Origin: Chlamydomonas reinhardtii | Lineage: Eukaryota; Chlorophyta; Chlorophyceae; Chlamydomonadales; Chlamydomonadaceae | DNA: 64,000 nt | NCBI RefSeq assembly: GCF_000002595.2 | Contig: NC_057016.1 | Location: 3,267,767-3,331,766, forward strand | Direction of reading: 5' to 3' | In this document: positions 20,700 through 32,900 of the stretch, piece after piece | Numbering within the stretch: the stretch's first letter is position 1 | Layout: each line of letters opens with the position of its first letter | Notes under the pieces: generated by a model | The model's database searches: none | Seen by the model: only the letters and a program-made list of their open reading frames with translations | Told to the model about the DNA's origin: nothing | Position numbers and translations under genes: made by a program

Positions 20700-21893
20700 G
20701 GACGACAGCAGCACCGACACCAGCACCAGGCACAGCGCCGTCACCGCCGGGGCGCCCGCCGCCGCCGCCGACGACGACGACGACCCCGCCGCCGCCGCCT
20801 GCGCGTCCTGCAGAGCCGCCCGCGCGCTGGCCATGGCGGCGGCGGCGTGCCCCGCCTCCGCCTGCAGCAGCGCCAGGCTGTAGCGGGCGCCCGCCAGGGC
20901 GGCGGGGGCGGCGCCGGCGGCTACTGCCGCGCCCGAGTCGAGTAGCACGCTCAGCAGCTGCACCGCCTCCGCCCTGGCGAGTGGGTGTGTGGGTGTGGGT
21001 GTGTGTGTGGGGGGGGGGCGCAGCAGCGGTTGTGTGGTCGATAGGGCGGTCGCTGCGCAGACCTGGACGTGTATGCCCAGCTCCAAACCCCAGCCATTCA
21101 ACAGAACTGATCGCTTGCGGCTTCCACACTGGCATTCATTGCTTTGCCCGCTGTACGCCGCTTGGTGAACAAGCCGCTAGCACCACCGACTCCGTCAGCA
21201 CTTCCTGCCGCAGCGCATACACGCACACGCACCTGTCGTTCTGCCGCTCGGTCTGCTGCCGCACGTGCACCCGCGCCCGCGCTCCCAGCGCCACCGCCAG
21301 CTGCACGGTGGCTGGCAGGACGTCGCCGCCGGCCGCCGCCTTGACAGCTGACCTGTGTGTAACGTTGGCGGATGGGGAGGCGGAAGTGAAGGCCGCCCCG
21401 AGTGCGTGCCAGGCGGGGCCCGAAACGACCCAAAGCCCCTTCTTGCAATGCTCCTTCAAGGCTGCTGCTTTGCCTGCAACACGCGATGCCTGCGGCGCCA
21501 CCCGCGACTTCCTCCCAGCAGCTCGCCGGAGGTCCAATCGCTCGGGAGCTGCGCGCTCCGCGACGGGCAGCCCCGCACCCAACGCCAGCTTCGACCTCAC
21601 CGTGCAGCTGCCACGCTCTTCTCCAGCGCCTCCGGCGTGCCCACTTGTTGCAATGCTTTCGATAGCAGCACGTTGAACGCCACATTGTGCGGGTCTTGCT
21701 CGAGCCAGGATGTCAATAGTACTTTGCACCGTTCGGGGTCTCCGTTCTGCAGAGCGGACTTTGCGACTCCTAGCCACGCATCAGCGCCGTTGGGCTTGCT
21801 CCTGGCTTCAGCAAGCATTGTAAAGACTTCAGGAAGCTTGCTTGTCGAACGCAGCGCGTCCGATATCCGTTCTAATATTGCTACTGGACTCAT
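18670..21893 (-). CDS. TPR protein, TTC7/NPG1-like C-terminus (475 aa)
   Basis: Exons on the minus strand: 21,601-21,893, 21,233-21,352, 20,698-20,973, 19,920-20,205, 19,375-19,594, 19,078-19,177, 18,670-18,802, with matching phases throughout. The protein is a series of helix-turn-helix repeats. TPR-type spacing is clear in the fifth exon (LGVALAHAGQRPEALAAADH, then LGAVQEALGRAGAAEAAYND). The last two exons (SLHARRGSRPDLAVARDLL, then GWYGLGRVAAALGHGFEAEA) resemble the C-terminus of the TTC7/YPP1/NPG family, which scaffolds the plasma-membrane PI4-kinase complex in animals and yeast and binds calmodulin in plants. At 475 residues it is much shorter than TTC7 (about 850) or NPG1 (about 700), so the subfamily is inferred. 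A (GT)n tract begins at the donor of exon 3. Confidence 0.7.
20640..20698. repeat. (CA/GT)n microsatellite at a splice donor of the TPR gene
   Basis: A CA run on the plus strand ends at 20,697. In the minus-strand transcript the intron after exon 3 starts directly with GTGTGTGTG, so the donor is part of the microsatellite. Confidence 0.9.
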
Positions 21894-22269
21894 TTTTCCT
21901 TGACTTGTTAGTACACATGCAGGTTTGTAGGATTCAACCGACCGAAGCCAGGCAACACCCCTAGCAACTGGAGTTGGTCAACCCATGCAGCGCTCCAAGT
22001 AAGCAATTGCCTGCTTTCATAATAACACAACATATATCAAAACAACACACATGCACCCATCTCCTTCTTGCCCTGCAGTGACGGGGCCTCGCTCCCAACT
22101 CGCCTCTGCCATCGCACGCCACCCTTGCCGATTTTCCCGTCACGCTAAAGGCGCTGGGGCCCACTGCCATGGCATCCACCTCACGCCAGTAGCTGTATAT
22201 TCCTCACGCGTAGATTGTTGCGCAAGGAGGAAGCTTGGGCAAGCCGCCCGGCGCGTGGCACGGCACACG
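21894..22269. promoter_or_regulatory. Shared divergent promoter, TPR gene / dephospho-CoA kinase
   Basis: 376 bp between divergent start codons. AT-richer from about 22,010 to 22,050. No specific motif is assigned. Confidence 0.4.
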
Positions 22270-24568
22270 ATGGCCATGCCTGACTCGGGTGCCACGCAGG
22301 CCCCGGAAACATTCGTGCTCGGGCTCACGGGCTCTATAGGTGAGCGAAACACGTTGCTGGACCTTCTGCTGGGGCCTCCTTGGTGCTATGCCAGGGCAGG
22401 GCACCTGCCACGCCTGTCACCTGACCCCGCCCGCTTCTGTTGCTATGCCTGGCCAGGCATGGGCAAGAGCACAGTGTCAAATATGCTCAAGGAGGAGGGC
22501 GTGCCGGTGTGGGATGCTGATGCGGTAAGGGTGCGGTAAGGATGCGGCTTAGCTGCTACCATCCCGCATGGAGCGTCCCCAGCCTGCGTTGCTGGCGGGC
22601 CACGCAGCCTGCAGGGCGGCACCGCCAGGCCAGTTGCAACCCCTTACAACACGGGTCGTTGCTACCGCGTCGCCTCATGACAATCTGCCGGCTTCCTGTG
22701 TCTTCCAGACGGTGCACAAGCTGTACTCGGCGGGCGGGGCGGCGGTGCCGCTGGTGGAGGCCGAGTTCCCCGGCGTGGCGGTGGCAGGAGGTGGGCAGCC
22801 CAGCAGCCATCCCCGGCCGCATGCAGCGTTCGAAGTTTTGTGTCTCAGCACGGCGATGTGGTCGGGACACAGCAGTGTTGTGACCTCCGACGTGACGGGC
22901 CGGGCAGCCCGGGCTCGTGGTGCGGCTTGCGGGCGCTCGAACTGGGGCGGAGGGGGGAGGGGTGGGACCCAGGTAACACGGCTTCGGCGCGGAACGGGCA
23001 TGAGGGCTCAACACCTGTCACACCCGATTGCCCAACCAGCAGACCCCATCCTGCCCCATCCTTACCTTGGCCGCCCCCGCCACGTCCGCAGCCATCGACC
23101 GGGCCGCGCTGAGCAAGTATGTGGTGGGGAATGAGGTGAGCGTGCTGCAGCCTGGGGGCGGAGCAGCCAGGGCGCATGTGGGGTGTACGGATGTGTGTGG
23201 GACGCGCGGAGCCGCGGACCGGTGCGCCCTGGCGACCGGCATAGCTTCCAGCTGGTTCCAGCCGCCGGCCATGGACACATCACACCAGGTGTATGAGGCT
23301 GGCCTGCTCCCCGCGTCAGCCTCCGCGCCGCAACGCTCCTTACCCCACACCCGCGCCGTCCCTTCGTCCCTCGCTCCCTCCCTCCCGCCTGTCTTCCCTC
23401 CCTCCCTCCTATCCCTCCCTCCTATCTTCCTCCTCCCCTCCTCTCCTCCCTCCCGCCCTCCCCTCCCATCCATCCTCCTGACACCCCCCCTCCCTCTGTT
23501 GGCCAGTCCGCTATGAGGCGGCTGGAGGGGCTGGTGCACCCGCTGGTGGCGGCGGACCGGGCGGCCTTCTTGCAGCAGGTGCGTGCGTGATGTGCGTGCG
23601 CGCCGGGTGTGAAAGAGGACACACAAGGAAGGAAGGAAACAACGTGCTGGGTTACATTCATGATTGTTTAAGAAGTGAGGGCGTAGCCAGGAAGGGGAGG
23701 GAGTGAAACAGCGGGCGCATGGCGGCATAGTGGGGAAGGGGCGTCGGAGCCTAGGTGCGTGAGTAGAGATTTTGAGGGGCTGCTGTGGCAGCGGGCAGCA
23801 AGGCCTGACATGCGGCATAGGACCAATGTTTTGGTTCCAGCTCAGTCCTTCTTTCTGGGTTTCTCGGCTTCCTCGGAAGAGCAAAACACTGTCCGCGCCT
23901 CTCGCGCCCCCTGGTGTGATATCGCGTCTGCCCCCCTCCGGCTGCACAGGTCCGTGCCTCCGGCCAGGCCCTGGCGGTACTGGACATCCCGCTGCTGTAC
24001 GAGACGGGAGGGCCCAGCCGACACGGCTGCGACGCGGTGGCGGTGGTCAGCGCCGCGGCGGAGCTGCAGCGAGCGCGCGTGCTGGCGCGGCCAGGCATGA
24101 GCGAGGAGAAGCTGGCAGCCATTCTGTCGCGGCAGGTGGGCATGGGAGCTGCAAATCAGGAATGGGATTGGAATGGGCGTTGGTTGGGGGACTGGGATTA
24201 GGAATGGGAGGTTGGGATTGAGGCGGGCGGTAGTGATGACGTGGCTTTGGGGGTTGGAGGTGGGGGGTTGTACCGTACCAGGGGCCCGGGTACGGGTGCT
24301 GGTGGGAGGGTGGAAGGGGAGGAGGTATTAAGGCCAGTGTAGGCGTGTATGTATCGAAGTCCTTGATCAACGCACGCGCACACAACACACACACACGCAC
24401 ACATAACATGCATACAAAGGCACTCACATCCATGCAACGCAGGTGCCTGACGAGGAGAAGCGCCAGCAGGCGGACTTCGTGCTGGACACGGGCGTTGACC
24501 TGGCGGACACGCGGCGGCAGGTCGGACAGCTGGTGGCGGAGCTGCGGAGAAAGGGCGGGGCTGCTTAA
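22270..24568 (+). CDS. CoaE: Dephospho-CoA kinase (215 aa)
   Basis: Phosphorylates dephospho-CoA at the ribose 3'-hydroxyl, the last step of coenzyme A synthesis. Exons: 22,270-22,339, 22,457-22,524, 22,709-22,790, 23,092-23,135, 23,507-23,578, 23,950-24,135, 24,443-24,568; phases all agree. The Walker A motif GSIGMGKS is at residues 21-28 and is split by intron 1. [16 protein letters not shown] and [10 protein letters not shown] are the usual CoaE landmarks, followed by a lid region with [14 protein letters not shown]. Length is normal for the family. No transit peptide is visible, so it is probably cytosolic. A TGTAA polyadenylation motif lies at 24,867. The FKBP12 gene follows on the same strand about 420 bp downstream. 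Confidence 0.93.
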
Positions 24569-24985
24569 GGAAGTCGCAATAGTTGCCGAGATGGTATTGG
24601 GGGTTTGGAGGGGTGCTTTGCGATGGCACGCCGTTTGGCGGGGAGTCTCGGCGCTGTGGTCCCGGAGCAGGGGGGCGAGAGTTCACGTCCAGCACCACGA
24701 AGAGGGCGTGCCGACGTCCCATTCACAGGCATGTTGGTAACAATGTTTTCTTAATGCACATGAAGAGACGTCGTTCGACGCGGTTGGCACCCTGCGTGGA
24801 AGAGAATTCTTGTGCGCATCATGCGAATCGGTCGCGCCCGCGCAATCCCGCCGTGCAGCCCACAGCTGTAATACGGCCAAGCAACACTGTTGTGTGCATA
24901 CTGACTATATCCCGTCGGGTCCTGTTGTGTCCCACATCTTGCATCGTTCTCACCCCTCCCGTTTTCATTTTCTCCTCAAATCACC
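24569..24985. other. CoaE 3' UTR and FKBP12 upstream region
   Basis: 417 bp without a gene. It contains TGTAA at 24,867-24,871, the likely CoaE polyadenylation signal, leaving little more than 100 bp for the FKBP12 promoter and 5' UTR. Confidence 0.5.
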
Positions 24986-26072
24986 ATGGGTGTCGACGTC
25001 GCGACTACTCGCCCTGGCGATGGTAAGGACGCTTCCGAAGCAGGGACGCGGGTGGCAGATCACTGGGCGAAATGAGGCGACTGGGTCGGCTTTGCTCCAG
25101 AGTATTGCTGGGGCATCATGCACGCGCCACGTATCGGATGGGCAGCTTGAGCTGACCAAGCCTTCCTTAGCGTCGACTCGTTTGCAGCGTGCTGCCGGGG
25201 ATGCACATGCGGCCGCTGCTTGACCCTGCACAGTGCCTTGCCAGTCCTTTCAACGCGCTGCCTTCTTCGGTATACAGGCGTGAGCTTCCCCAAGACTGGC
25301 CAGACCGTGTTTGTGCACTACACGGGCACCCTGACCGACGGCAAGAAGTTCGACAGCTCCCGCGACCGTGGCGAGCCCTTCTCTTTCCGCCTGGGCATGG
25401 GCGAGGTGATCAAGGTGAGATGAGCAACTTGGTTCGCAGCTTTGCATGGCCGTCCGATAGTCGAAAGCACGTTGGGACACAGTGACGAAGGAGGAGAGTG
25501 GGGGGGGGCGGTAAGCACTTGGGGGGCGGCAGGCACTGTCACCGCCGGCACGTGTACCGCATGCGCAGCGCCGTTTACGGCACACCGCGGGAAACCTGCA
25601 CAACAACCTGCCTACCTACCCTCACGCTACGCCGTTGACCGCCCCTCTTGTTGTTTCAGGGCTGGGATGAGGGCGTGGCCCAGATGTCCAAGGGCCAGCG
25701 CGCCACCCTGACCATCAGCCACGACTTCGTGAGTGTTGGGCTAGCAGAGGTCGGGCATTGCCTTAGTGCTGGGAAGGACTACCTGTAGTCAACAAGAGCG
25801 GGGCGCGGGCTGCTTTAGGGCCGGTTAGGGGCAACAGGGGCAGGGGCAGCAGGAGCGCCTGCTCCCGCCTGTTGCACATGAGGGCTGGGGGTATGAACGT
25901 ATGGTAATCGGCAGTACTGGCGTGCGCCGCTGTGGTTGCTGGGGTTGCCTCTGTTTGACTGCCTTTCCCCGCACCCCTTGCTGCACAGGCCTATGGCCCC
26001 CGCGGCATCCCCGGCGTGATCCCTCCCTCGGCTACCCTGGTGTTCGATGTTGAGCTGCTGGACTACAAGTAA
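24986..26072 (+). CDS. FKBP12: FKBP12-type peptidyl-prolyl isomerase (108 aa)
   Basis: Cytosolic FK506/rapamycin-binding prolyl isomerase; the rapamycin complex inhibits TOR. Exons: 24,986-25,022, 25,278-25,414, 25,660-25,728, 25,989-26,072. The start [13 protein letters not shown] matches the canonical FKBP12 N-terminus, and the 108-residue length equals human FKBP12. Pocket residues in the usual places include Tyr in VHYTG, Asp and Arg in [10 protein letters not shown], Phe in PFSFRLG, Val-Ile before KGWDEGV, the Trp at the pocket base, Tyr in FAYGPRG and Phe in LVFDVELL. The His of human FKBP12 in the 80s loop is Ile here. This is a single-domain protein with no targeting signal. Confidence 0.96.
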
Positions 26073-27456
26073 AGCATTTGGCTTTCGATGTCCTCCCCCG
26101 AGTTGCAAGAACGAGAGGATTTTGCAAGGCAGGAGGGAGCCGTGGAGCAACTGCCAAGTTGCATGCCTGAGGCGCAGCCGCCATGGAGCGGATTACAGCG
26201 GTGGCGGTGAATGGCGGGCGGCAAACAGGAGGGCTGGAAATAAATAAGGTGTCACGTGCCTTGGTGCGCGCGGGGTGCTCATGTTGTTGGTGAAGTTGTC
26301 GAGGTCGAATCAGACAGCTGCAAAAGCTCGCGTGTTCTTGATTTGATGGTAGTGTAACTTTCAAGCGGCTGGCCCTGTTGCACTGCGAAGGACGGCCTGG
26401 GGACACCTGAGGGATGCATGCAGACGCTGCTAAAGCACACCGTGTGGGTGTTCGGGCTTGCGCCTGTGCTTTTGGTTGCATCTCTGGCTGTTATCCTCTT
26501 CGTTTATTTCTCCTTGGTTTTGCTGGCTTGATGTTGCGTTGACGTCATGCGTGGTGCCGTGTGGGCACCGCGAGTCGGTGGTGCGTGCGATCCGCGTTGG
26601 TGGAAATCAGCGTTTGTGGACGGTGGCCTCTTGTGATGAGAGCGACACCCTGTAAATAGTTTCGTGTACACAAACACGTGGATGGTCATCTTCCTGCAGG
26701 TGCGCTGCGGCTCTGCATCGCGAGCGAGTGTGGCGTTGCGGTGTGTCTGTGTGGTGCTATCGCCTGGCCGGGCGCCCGGAGCGTGAGGAATGCGCATCAG
26801 CAAACTTCCAGCCAGCCAGCAACTTGTCGGTACAGTAACTCCGGCGTTCGACCAGCCATGCACTTCTGCTGTGCCGCTGCAAACTGTTTGCTGTCTGCTT
26901 GGGGTATGGGCGTCAGCTGCACCCTACGTGACCTCGCCAACCTGCCTCAACCAGTCAACCCTGTCCCATCACACACACACACACAAAACACGTGGATCAA
27001 CCAGCATGCCGCGTGCTGCCCCACGCATTGCACGCTCGTTGTATCCCGGATGCAGCGCCCCCCGTGCCGTTGGCGATGAGAGAATACGATTTCTCTCGAT
27101 GGCACGTCACTTAAATCAAGTACCGTACTAACGCCGTGCGCGCGCCTCTCATGGCATCAGTTCCTACCCTCACCAGTCACCACGCGTCCTATGACCCGCC
27201 AGTGAGTCATACAGTACGGTATACAGCGCAGCACCAAGCCACCACCCCACACAGACTGCCGCGCGCCCGCGCCCGCTTCCGCCATCATCCATCATTCAAT
27301 GCCGCCCAGCAGCCCACCGCCCACGCCACTCCTGCCGCCCCTGCCTCGAGCCCCATGGTCGGCAGCTGCCCCCTCTTTTGGCCACGCTGAGACACAAACA
27401 CAAACACATTCACACACACAAAGACACACGAACAAACGCCAGGCCGCCTGCCTGCC
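26073..27456. other. Convergent intergenic region with FKBP12 3' UTR and a dispersed repeat
   Basis: About 1.4 kb between the FKBP12 stop and the stop of the minus-strand photolyase/hydrolase gene. TGTAA motifs at 26,353 and 26,651 are candidate FKBP12 polyadenylation signals. The stretch 26,745-26,975 is the second copy of the repeat at 14,355-14,545. No further gene is seen. Confidence 0.5.
26745..26975 (+). repeat. Dispersed repeat, copy 2 (partner at 14,355-14,545)
   Basis: Second copy of the repeat above, about 40 bp longer through an internal insertion near 26,790. It lies between the FKBP12 3' UTR and the photolyase/hydrolase 3' end. Confidence 0.65.
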
Positions 27457-29899
27457 TCACGGCGAGCTCTTGGCGCCCACCAGCTTGGAGCCCCCCACCC
27501 CTGCCCCCGCCGCCCCCGCCTCCCGCCCCATGGCCGGCAGCACTGTGTCGCGGATGAAGCCCAGCAGCGCCGCGTTCACCTGGTCCGGCACCTCGTCGTG
27601 CGGGCAGTGGCCTGAGGGGGAGGGAAGCAGGGCAGGGGCGAGTGGGGCTCGGTGAAATGCGCGTTGACGGTACGTGCCACAGGGCAGAGGGATGGCGTTG
27701 TTGGAAGATGGGGCAGTGGAGGCAGAACAGGCCTCAGGTGGGTTGAAGGGTGCAAGGGCGCCGAGACATGGACAGGAGGTTTGTCTGAAGTGCGGTCGTG
27801 CGGGGGCGTGCGTGCATTGCCGGCTGCAAGCCGCCATCGCGACAACTCGCCACAGTCCACGCACTCGTCGCTCCCGCTCCCGCTTCCGCTCCCGCTCCCG
27901 CTCCCGCTCCCGCTCCCGCTCCCGCTCCCGCTCCCGCTCCCGCTCCCGCTCCCGCTCCCGCTCCCGCTCCCCCTCCCGCTCCCGCTCCCGCACTTGCCTG
28001 CCTGCAGCAGCACCACCTGCACGTTGGGGCACAGCTGGCCCATCTCCCGCGCCCGCGACTTGGCGTCGTTCAGCGGGTCCAGCGCGCCCTGCGGGGTGAG
28101 GGGGCGGGGGGCGGGGTGGAGGTTCGGGTTGCAAGGTGCGGGGCGGCGCGTGCCAAGTGGCGAGCTGGGGCGCAATGAGGTAGCGCACCAATCAACTTCT
28201 GATCCAAGCACGGCTCCAGGCCATGTGTGCGATGGCAGTTAGCCATCAGGTGTTTCAGGCCAATCCGCAAAGTAACGCATGCAAAACACACAGCAGTGCC
28301 AGTCCGCGGCAGTGCAGCAGGGCGTGCCATCACACCGGTCAATCAGCCCTTCAGCACCCCCTGCACCCACCCCCCACCCCCCCTTGTTTGCTCGCGAGTC
28401 GCGACCGAGCCCGGGCGGCGACATTTATCGCTGGCGCCGCTCGCCCTTCTTCTCCAAGACGCCGACGCCCCCTCCCATAATTATTATCGCTTGCCATGAG
28501 CCTCTGCCTGTGCTCCGCTAGTGTGGCTTGCTCCGGTTTAGTTGGGGCTGTAGCATTTACACCCTCCCCCCCTGCACCCCCCAGCATGCCCCCTCACCTG
28601 TAGCACCATGGCCGGCCCCGCGTATGCGTCCTTCACCAGCCAGTTGAGCGCGCGCGGCGGCGGCAGGTAGAACACCGCCTTGAACACATCCACCGCGCCG
28701 CTGTCACCAGCAGCCCTGTGTGGAGGGGTAGGGGTGGATGTGGGCGGGGGTTACATTCATGATTAGTTAAGTGGTAGACGGTAGACCATCTTGCGGGGGT
28801 GGGGGAGTTCATTTCAGCCCAAATATAAACGGTGGGAAAAGGGGTTGAATGCCCGCGTGGGGTTGGGGATGGTGGGTCGCATATGCCCGAGTGGGGGCGG
28901 TGGGTAGTAAATGCAGCGCTGAAGTACACCGGGAGGTCGGGAGGGGATGCGGTATGCAGGAAAGGAAGGAGGGAGGCGATGGGGCAGGAGTGCTGGCATG
29001 TCGCTTGCTGGCATGGACGCGAGCGTTGGATGCAGGCGCCGGCTGGGCACTTTAATCCGTTTGTGAGCGTGCCGTGCTGCAGCGGGGTGCCACACGGTGC
29101 ACGAAACCCAACTCTCCCGCGCGCCTCCCCCGCTCTCCCCGACAGGGCACGCAGCAGGCGCATGGCGCTAAGGTTATTGAAAATGGCGAACACCTCCCCC
29201 GGGCTCTCACAACCTCCTAAAGGGAGACACAGTGTCATCATGCACAAGCGGGCGCGGGACTCTCTCCCCCCCCCTATGCCCTCCTGCCGCACCCGTACCA
29301 GCTCCTGCCGCCTGTGTGCCCCACCTGAGGATCTCGGCGGCCAGCCACTCGTCGGCCTTGGCGGGGTTGGTGGGGTACAGCCACTTGAGCGTGGAGGGCA
29401 CCGTGCGCTCCAGGTACCTGGGCGGAAGCAGGGGGGAGAGCACGGGAGTGGGGGTCCCATGCATGATTGTTTAAGGCGTGTTTGGCGGGGGGACGGTGGT
29501 GAGTGGGCAGGAGGGCGCGTGAGAGCAGCGAAGGGCTGTGTGTGCGGTGGTGGCCAGGGGCACGAGGTCGTATGGGTGTACGTGAGACCTATGTAATGTG
29601 TGTGTTTGTGTTTGTGTGTTAAACACAAAACAAACGGAACAAAGCCGCCAAACACGCGTGCGCAGTTACAAACAAATACCCTACGCCGTTACCGAGCTGT
29701 GTTTATGTGTGTGAAATTGTATGTGTGCGACATTACCCCCGGGTGCCCGTCACAACCTCCCTGTTCACAACACGGGCCGCCTCACCAGAACAGCGCTGAG
29801 CTGATGGCGGACACCACCAGGGCCGGCGGCGCCTTGCGGCCCGCCGCCACCGCCGCCCTCCAGGCCTCGATGTTGAACGAGGCGTCCACCGGGCCTGTG

Positions 29900-29932
<33 letters not shown>

Positions 29933-32900
29933 CACACTGTTTGTGTGCGTGTGCGTACTATGTGTGTGTGTGTGTGTGTGTGTGTAATTTTGGTGTCGCT
30001 TGCAGACGAGGGCCGGGCGAGTGGCGATCATCCGGCGGCCACAAGCGCCGTGCGAGTGGGGCCGGGCACAGCCGCGAGGTAGGAGTTACGGAGCCAGGTG
30101 CTGGTCCAGGGCAGGGCCAGGTTCTGAAGCAGTCATCAACACCCGCCATGACAATCGAACGATACACCCTGTCCCCTTACACCTCCCCTATCCCTCAGCA
30201 ATTCCCTCTAACTGTCCTCCACTTTCCCCTCATCCACCCCTCACCCGCGCTGTTGAGCAGCACCAGCCCCTTGACCAGGGCCGGGTAGTCTGCGGCCATG
30301 CTGCTGCTGATGAAGCCGCCGATGGAGTTGCCCGCCACAACCACCGGGCCGCCCGCCACCTGCAGGGTGAAGTCGCTGCGGGCAGGCGGCAAGAGGGAGA
30401 GGCAGGACAGAAGGCGAGCCGTTCACAGATGAATTAACGGGTACTTGCAAGTTCAGTAGATGTCCTATTTGACGGGCTCGGTGAAATTCCCCAAAGATAA
30501 GCCACCGCTTCCCCACAGGCGATGGTCTATTTTGGGATGAGCTACCCAAACCCCCACGCCAACCCCCGCTCCCCAGCTCCTGCATCACCGCCCTCCGGAC
30601 GACCTCCCTCCGCCCTCATTTTCGAATAAACCCAAACCCGCCTCCGCCTCCCCTCCCCTCCCGCCCTCACCGCAGGAAGTCGCGCCACAGGTCCTGGCTG
30701 TACGGCACCGCGGCCTTCTGGCTGCGGCCGAAGCCGGGGAAGGTGGGCGCCAGCACTCGGAAGCCCGCCGCCGCCAGCGCCGCCATGTTGCCGCGCCACT
30801 GGTCGCCAAAGGCGCCGAAGCCGTGCACCAGCAGCACGGCGGGCGCGCCCGGCAGCGGGTCGGCGGGCTCGGCCACACAGTAGTCTGCGGGGGGGTTACA
30901 TTCATGATTAGTTAAGGAATGGGGGGTGTTACATTCTCGGTTATTTGAGGAAGGGAAGGGGGGTTGTAGATAGGGGGGCGTCGTAAAGATGGTTGGAAAA
31001 GCGATACAAGATGCACTAAAGGCTGCAGACGGAATTGTTACCATAAGGGGGATGCGGGAGTGTGCAGCGGGAAAGCACACGGGAATGGTTCGGCGCGTGT
31101 GTGTCTTCCGGTGAGCCGTATTGTGCGTGTGCGCGTGTGTGCGTGTGTGGGTGTATAGTTTTAGGCAGCGCAAGGAATGGAACACCAGATGACAGCGTAT
31201 GCCTGTCTGATCGCAAGGGTAAGGGCCCGACACCGTGCACACCGCGCCCCCCCCTACCGCCTGCCTCAGCGCCCCACCCCCCTCCCTACCCCTTCCCCCT
31301 CTCCCTCGCCCTCCCTCTCCCCCTACCCATTTCCTGCGCCACGCAACCACAGCACGCACGCACAGCACAGCACGCACCGGTGAGGCCGCCACGCCAGCGC
31401 CAGAAGTGCACCTCCACCCCCGGGGCCACTGTGCGGGCGTCGTCCAGCACCGCCAGAGCCCGGTGGAAGTCGGCCGCCTCGGCGCCCACGGCCGCCGCCA
31501 CAGCCGCCGGAGAGCGCAGGCGGCGGGGCTCTACAGAACCGTACGGCCGCCCGTCAGCCACGTACGCCTGCGCGTTTTAAGGATGGGGTGGGGCGTGTCG
31601 TTTCTGGCGAGGGGCGGATCAGGGATTGCAAAACAGCTGTCGCCTCCTTCCTTCATGACCGCCGACGTCAGTCACACCACCCACCTCTTTGAACACGCGC
31701 CGCACGCTGAGGGTGCCGAGCGCCTTGGCGGTGCCGAACAGCCCTGTGTGCGCGTGGGCGGAGGGAGACGCGGCAGGGGCAAAAACGAAGGGATTGGTGG
31801 TCAAGAGCGGTGAGAAAGAACGTTGTCGTAGTGCGGCATGTAAGCCGGGGCGGCGCATCGTGTTGAAGAAGGCCACTCGGTGAACTGCCTCCAGTCTGTC
31901 AACTGCATCATCATCGGAGGTTTGCTCAAATTGTCAGATGCCGTACTTCGCGCGCACACACACACACACATTGTTGTTTTTTTGACACACACACACACGC
32001 ACAGTCACACACACGCACACGCACACGCGCAAACACACACGAACAGACATACACATACACATACACACACGTGCCATACCTGTGAAGGGCGCGCCATCCA
32101 CGCCCGGCCGCCGCAGCGCCTCCACCTCCTCATCGATGGACACAGAGGCGGAGGCGGGCTGCGCGGGGGCGGCCGGCGCGGTGCTGCAGGCGGCAGGTCC
32201 GGGAAGGCGGGCAGCAGCACCATCACATGGCTCAGACAGCGTGCGAAACCTACGTCACGGGGCCCGGTGGCGCCCGCTGGCCCCCGCTGGGGCACATGCG
32301 ACTCGTAGCGAAGGCCCAACTCCCCAAACACGATGACCACACAAGTCCCAACTCCTCCCGCATCACTGCCGCTGCCCCCGTCAGGTGATCGCTCACCCCA
32401 GGTACATACGCAGCAGCTGCAGGGGGCTCTCCGGCGCCGCCGCCAGCCGCCGCGCCAGCTGTGTGTCCACACTGGCCGCCGCCGCGTCAATGGCGGCGCG
32501 CGCCACCGCCGTCACGCCGCCGTCGCCGCCGCCATTGGCGGCTAGCGCCGCTAGAGCCGCCTCGGTCAGCAGCGTGCGCAGCTCATCGGCGGTGGGGATG
32601 GCGCCTGCGGAGTCAACCGCAGTGCGGAGGGCGGAGGAGTTGGGGGTTAGGAAAGTACCGAAGTAGGGAAGGGCTGCGCCTGCGCTGTGCCGCGCCTGTG
32701 CTGTGCTGTGCTGCGCTGAGAAGCGCGGAGGCTCACCAACAATCACACTCAGAGAGGAGACCTTGTGCTCTCTAATGACGTAACGCAGGAGGCAGGCACG
32801 CCCAGGCAGCCGGTAACAGCAAGCACACAGAGGCGGAACAGCAAGGAAGGATCCCGCGGCAGACAGGCATCCCAATCCACCTGGCTCAACACCCGAGGGC

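Noticed and set aside
20354-21676. 440-codon plus-strand open frame
   Set aside because: Antisense to the spliced TPR exons and running through a CA microsatellite; composition is that of a GC-rich shadow frame.
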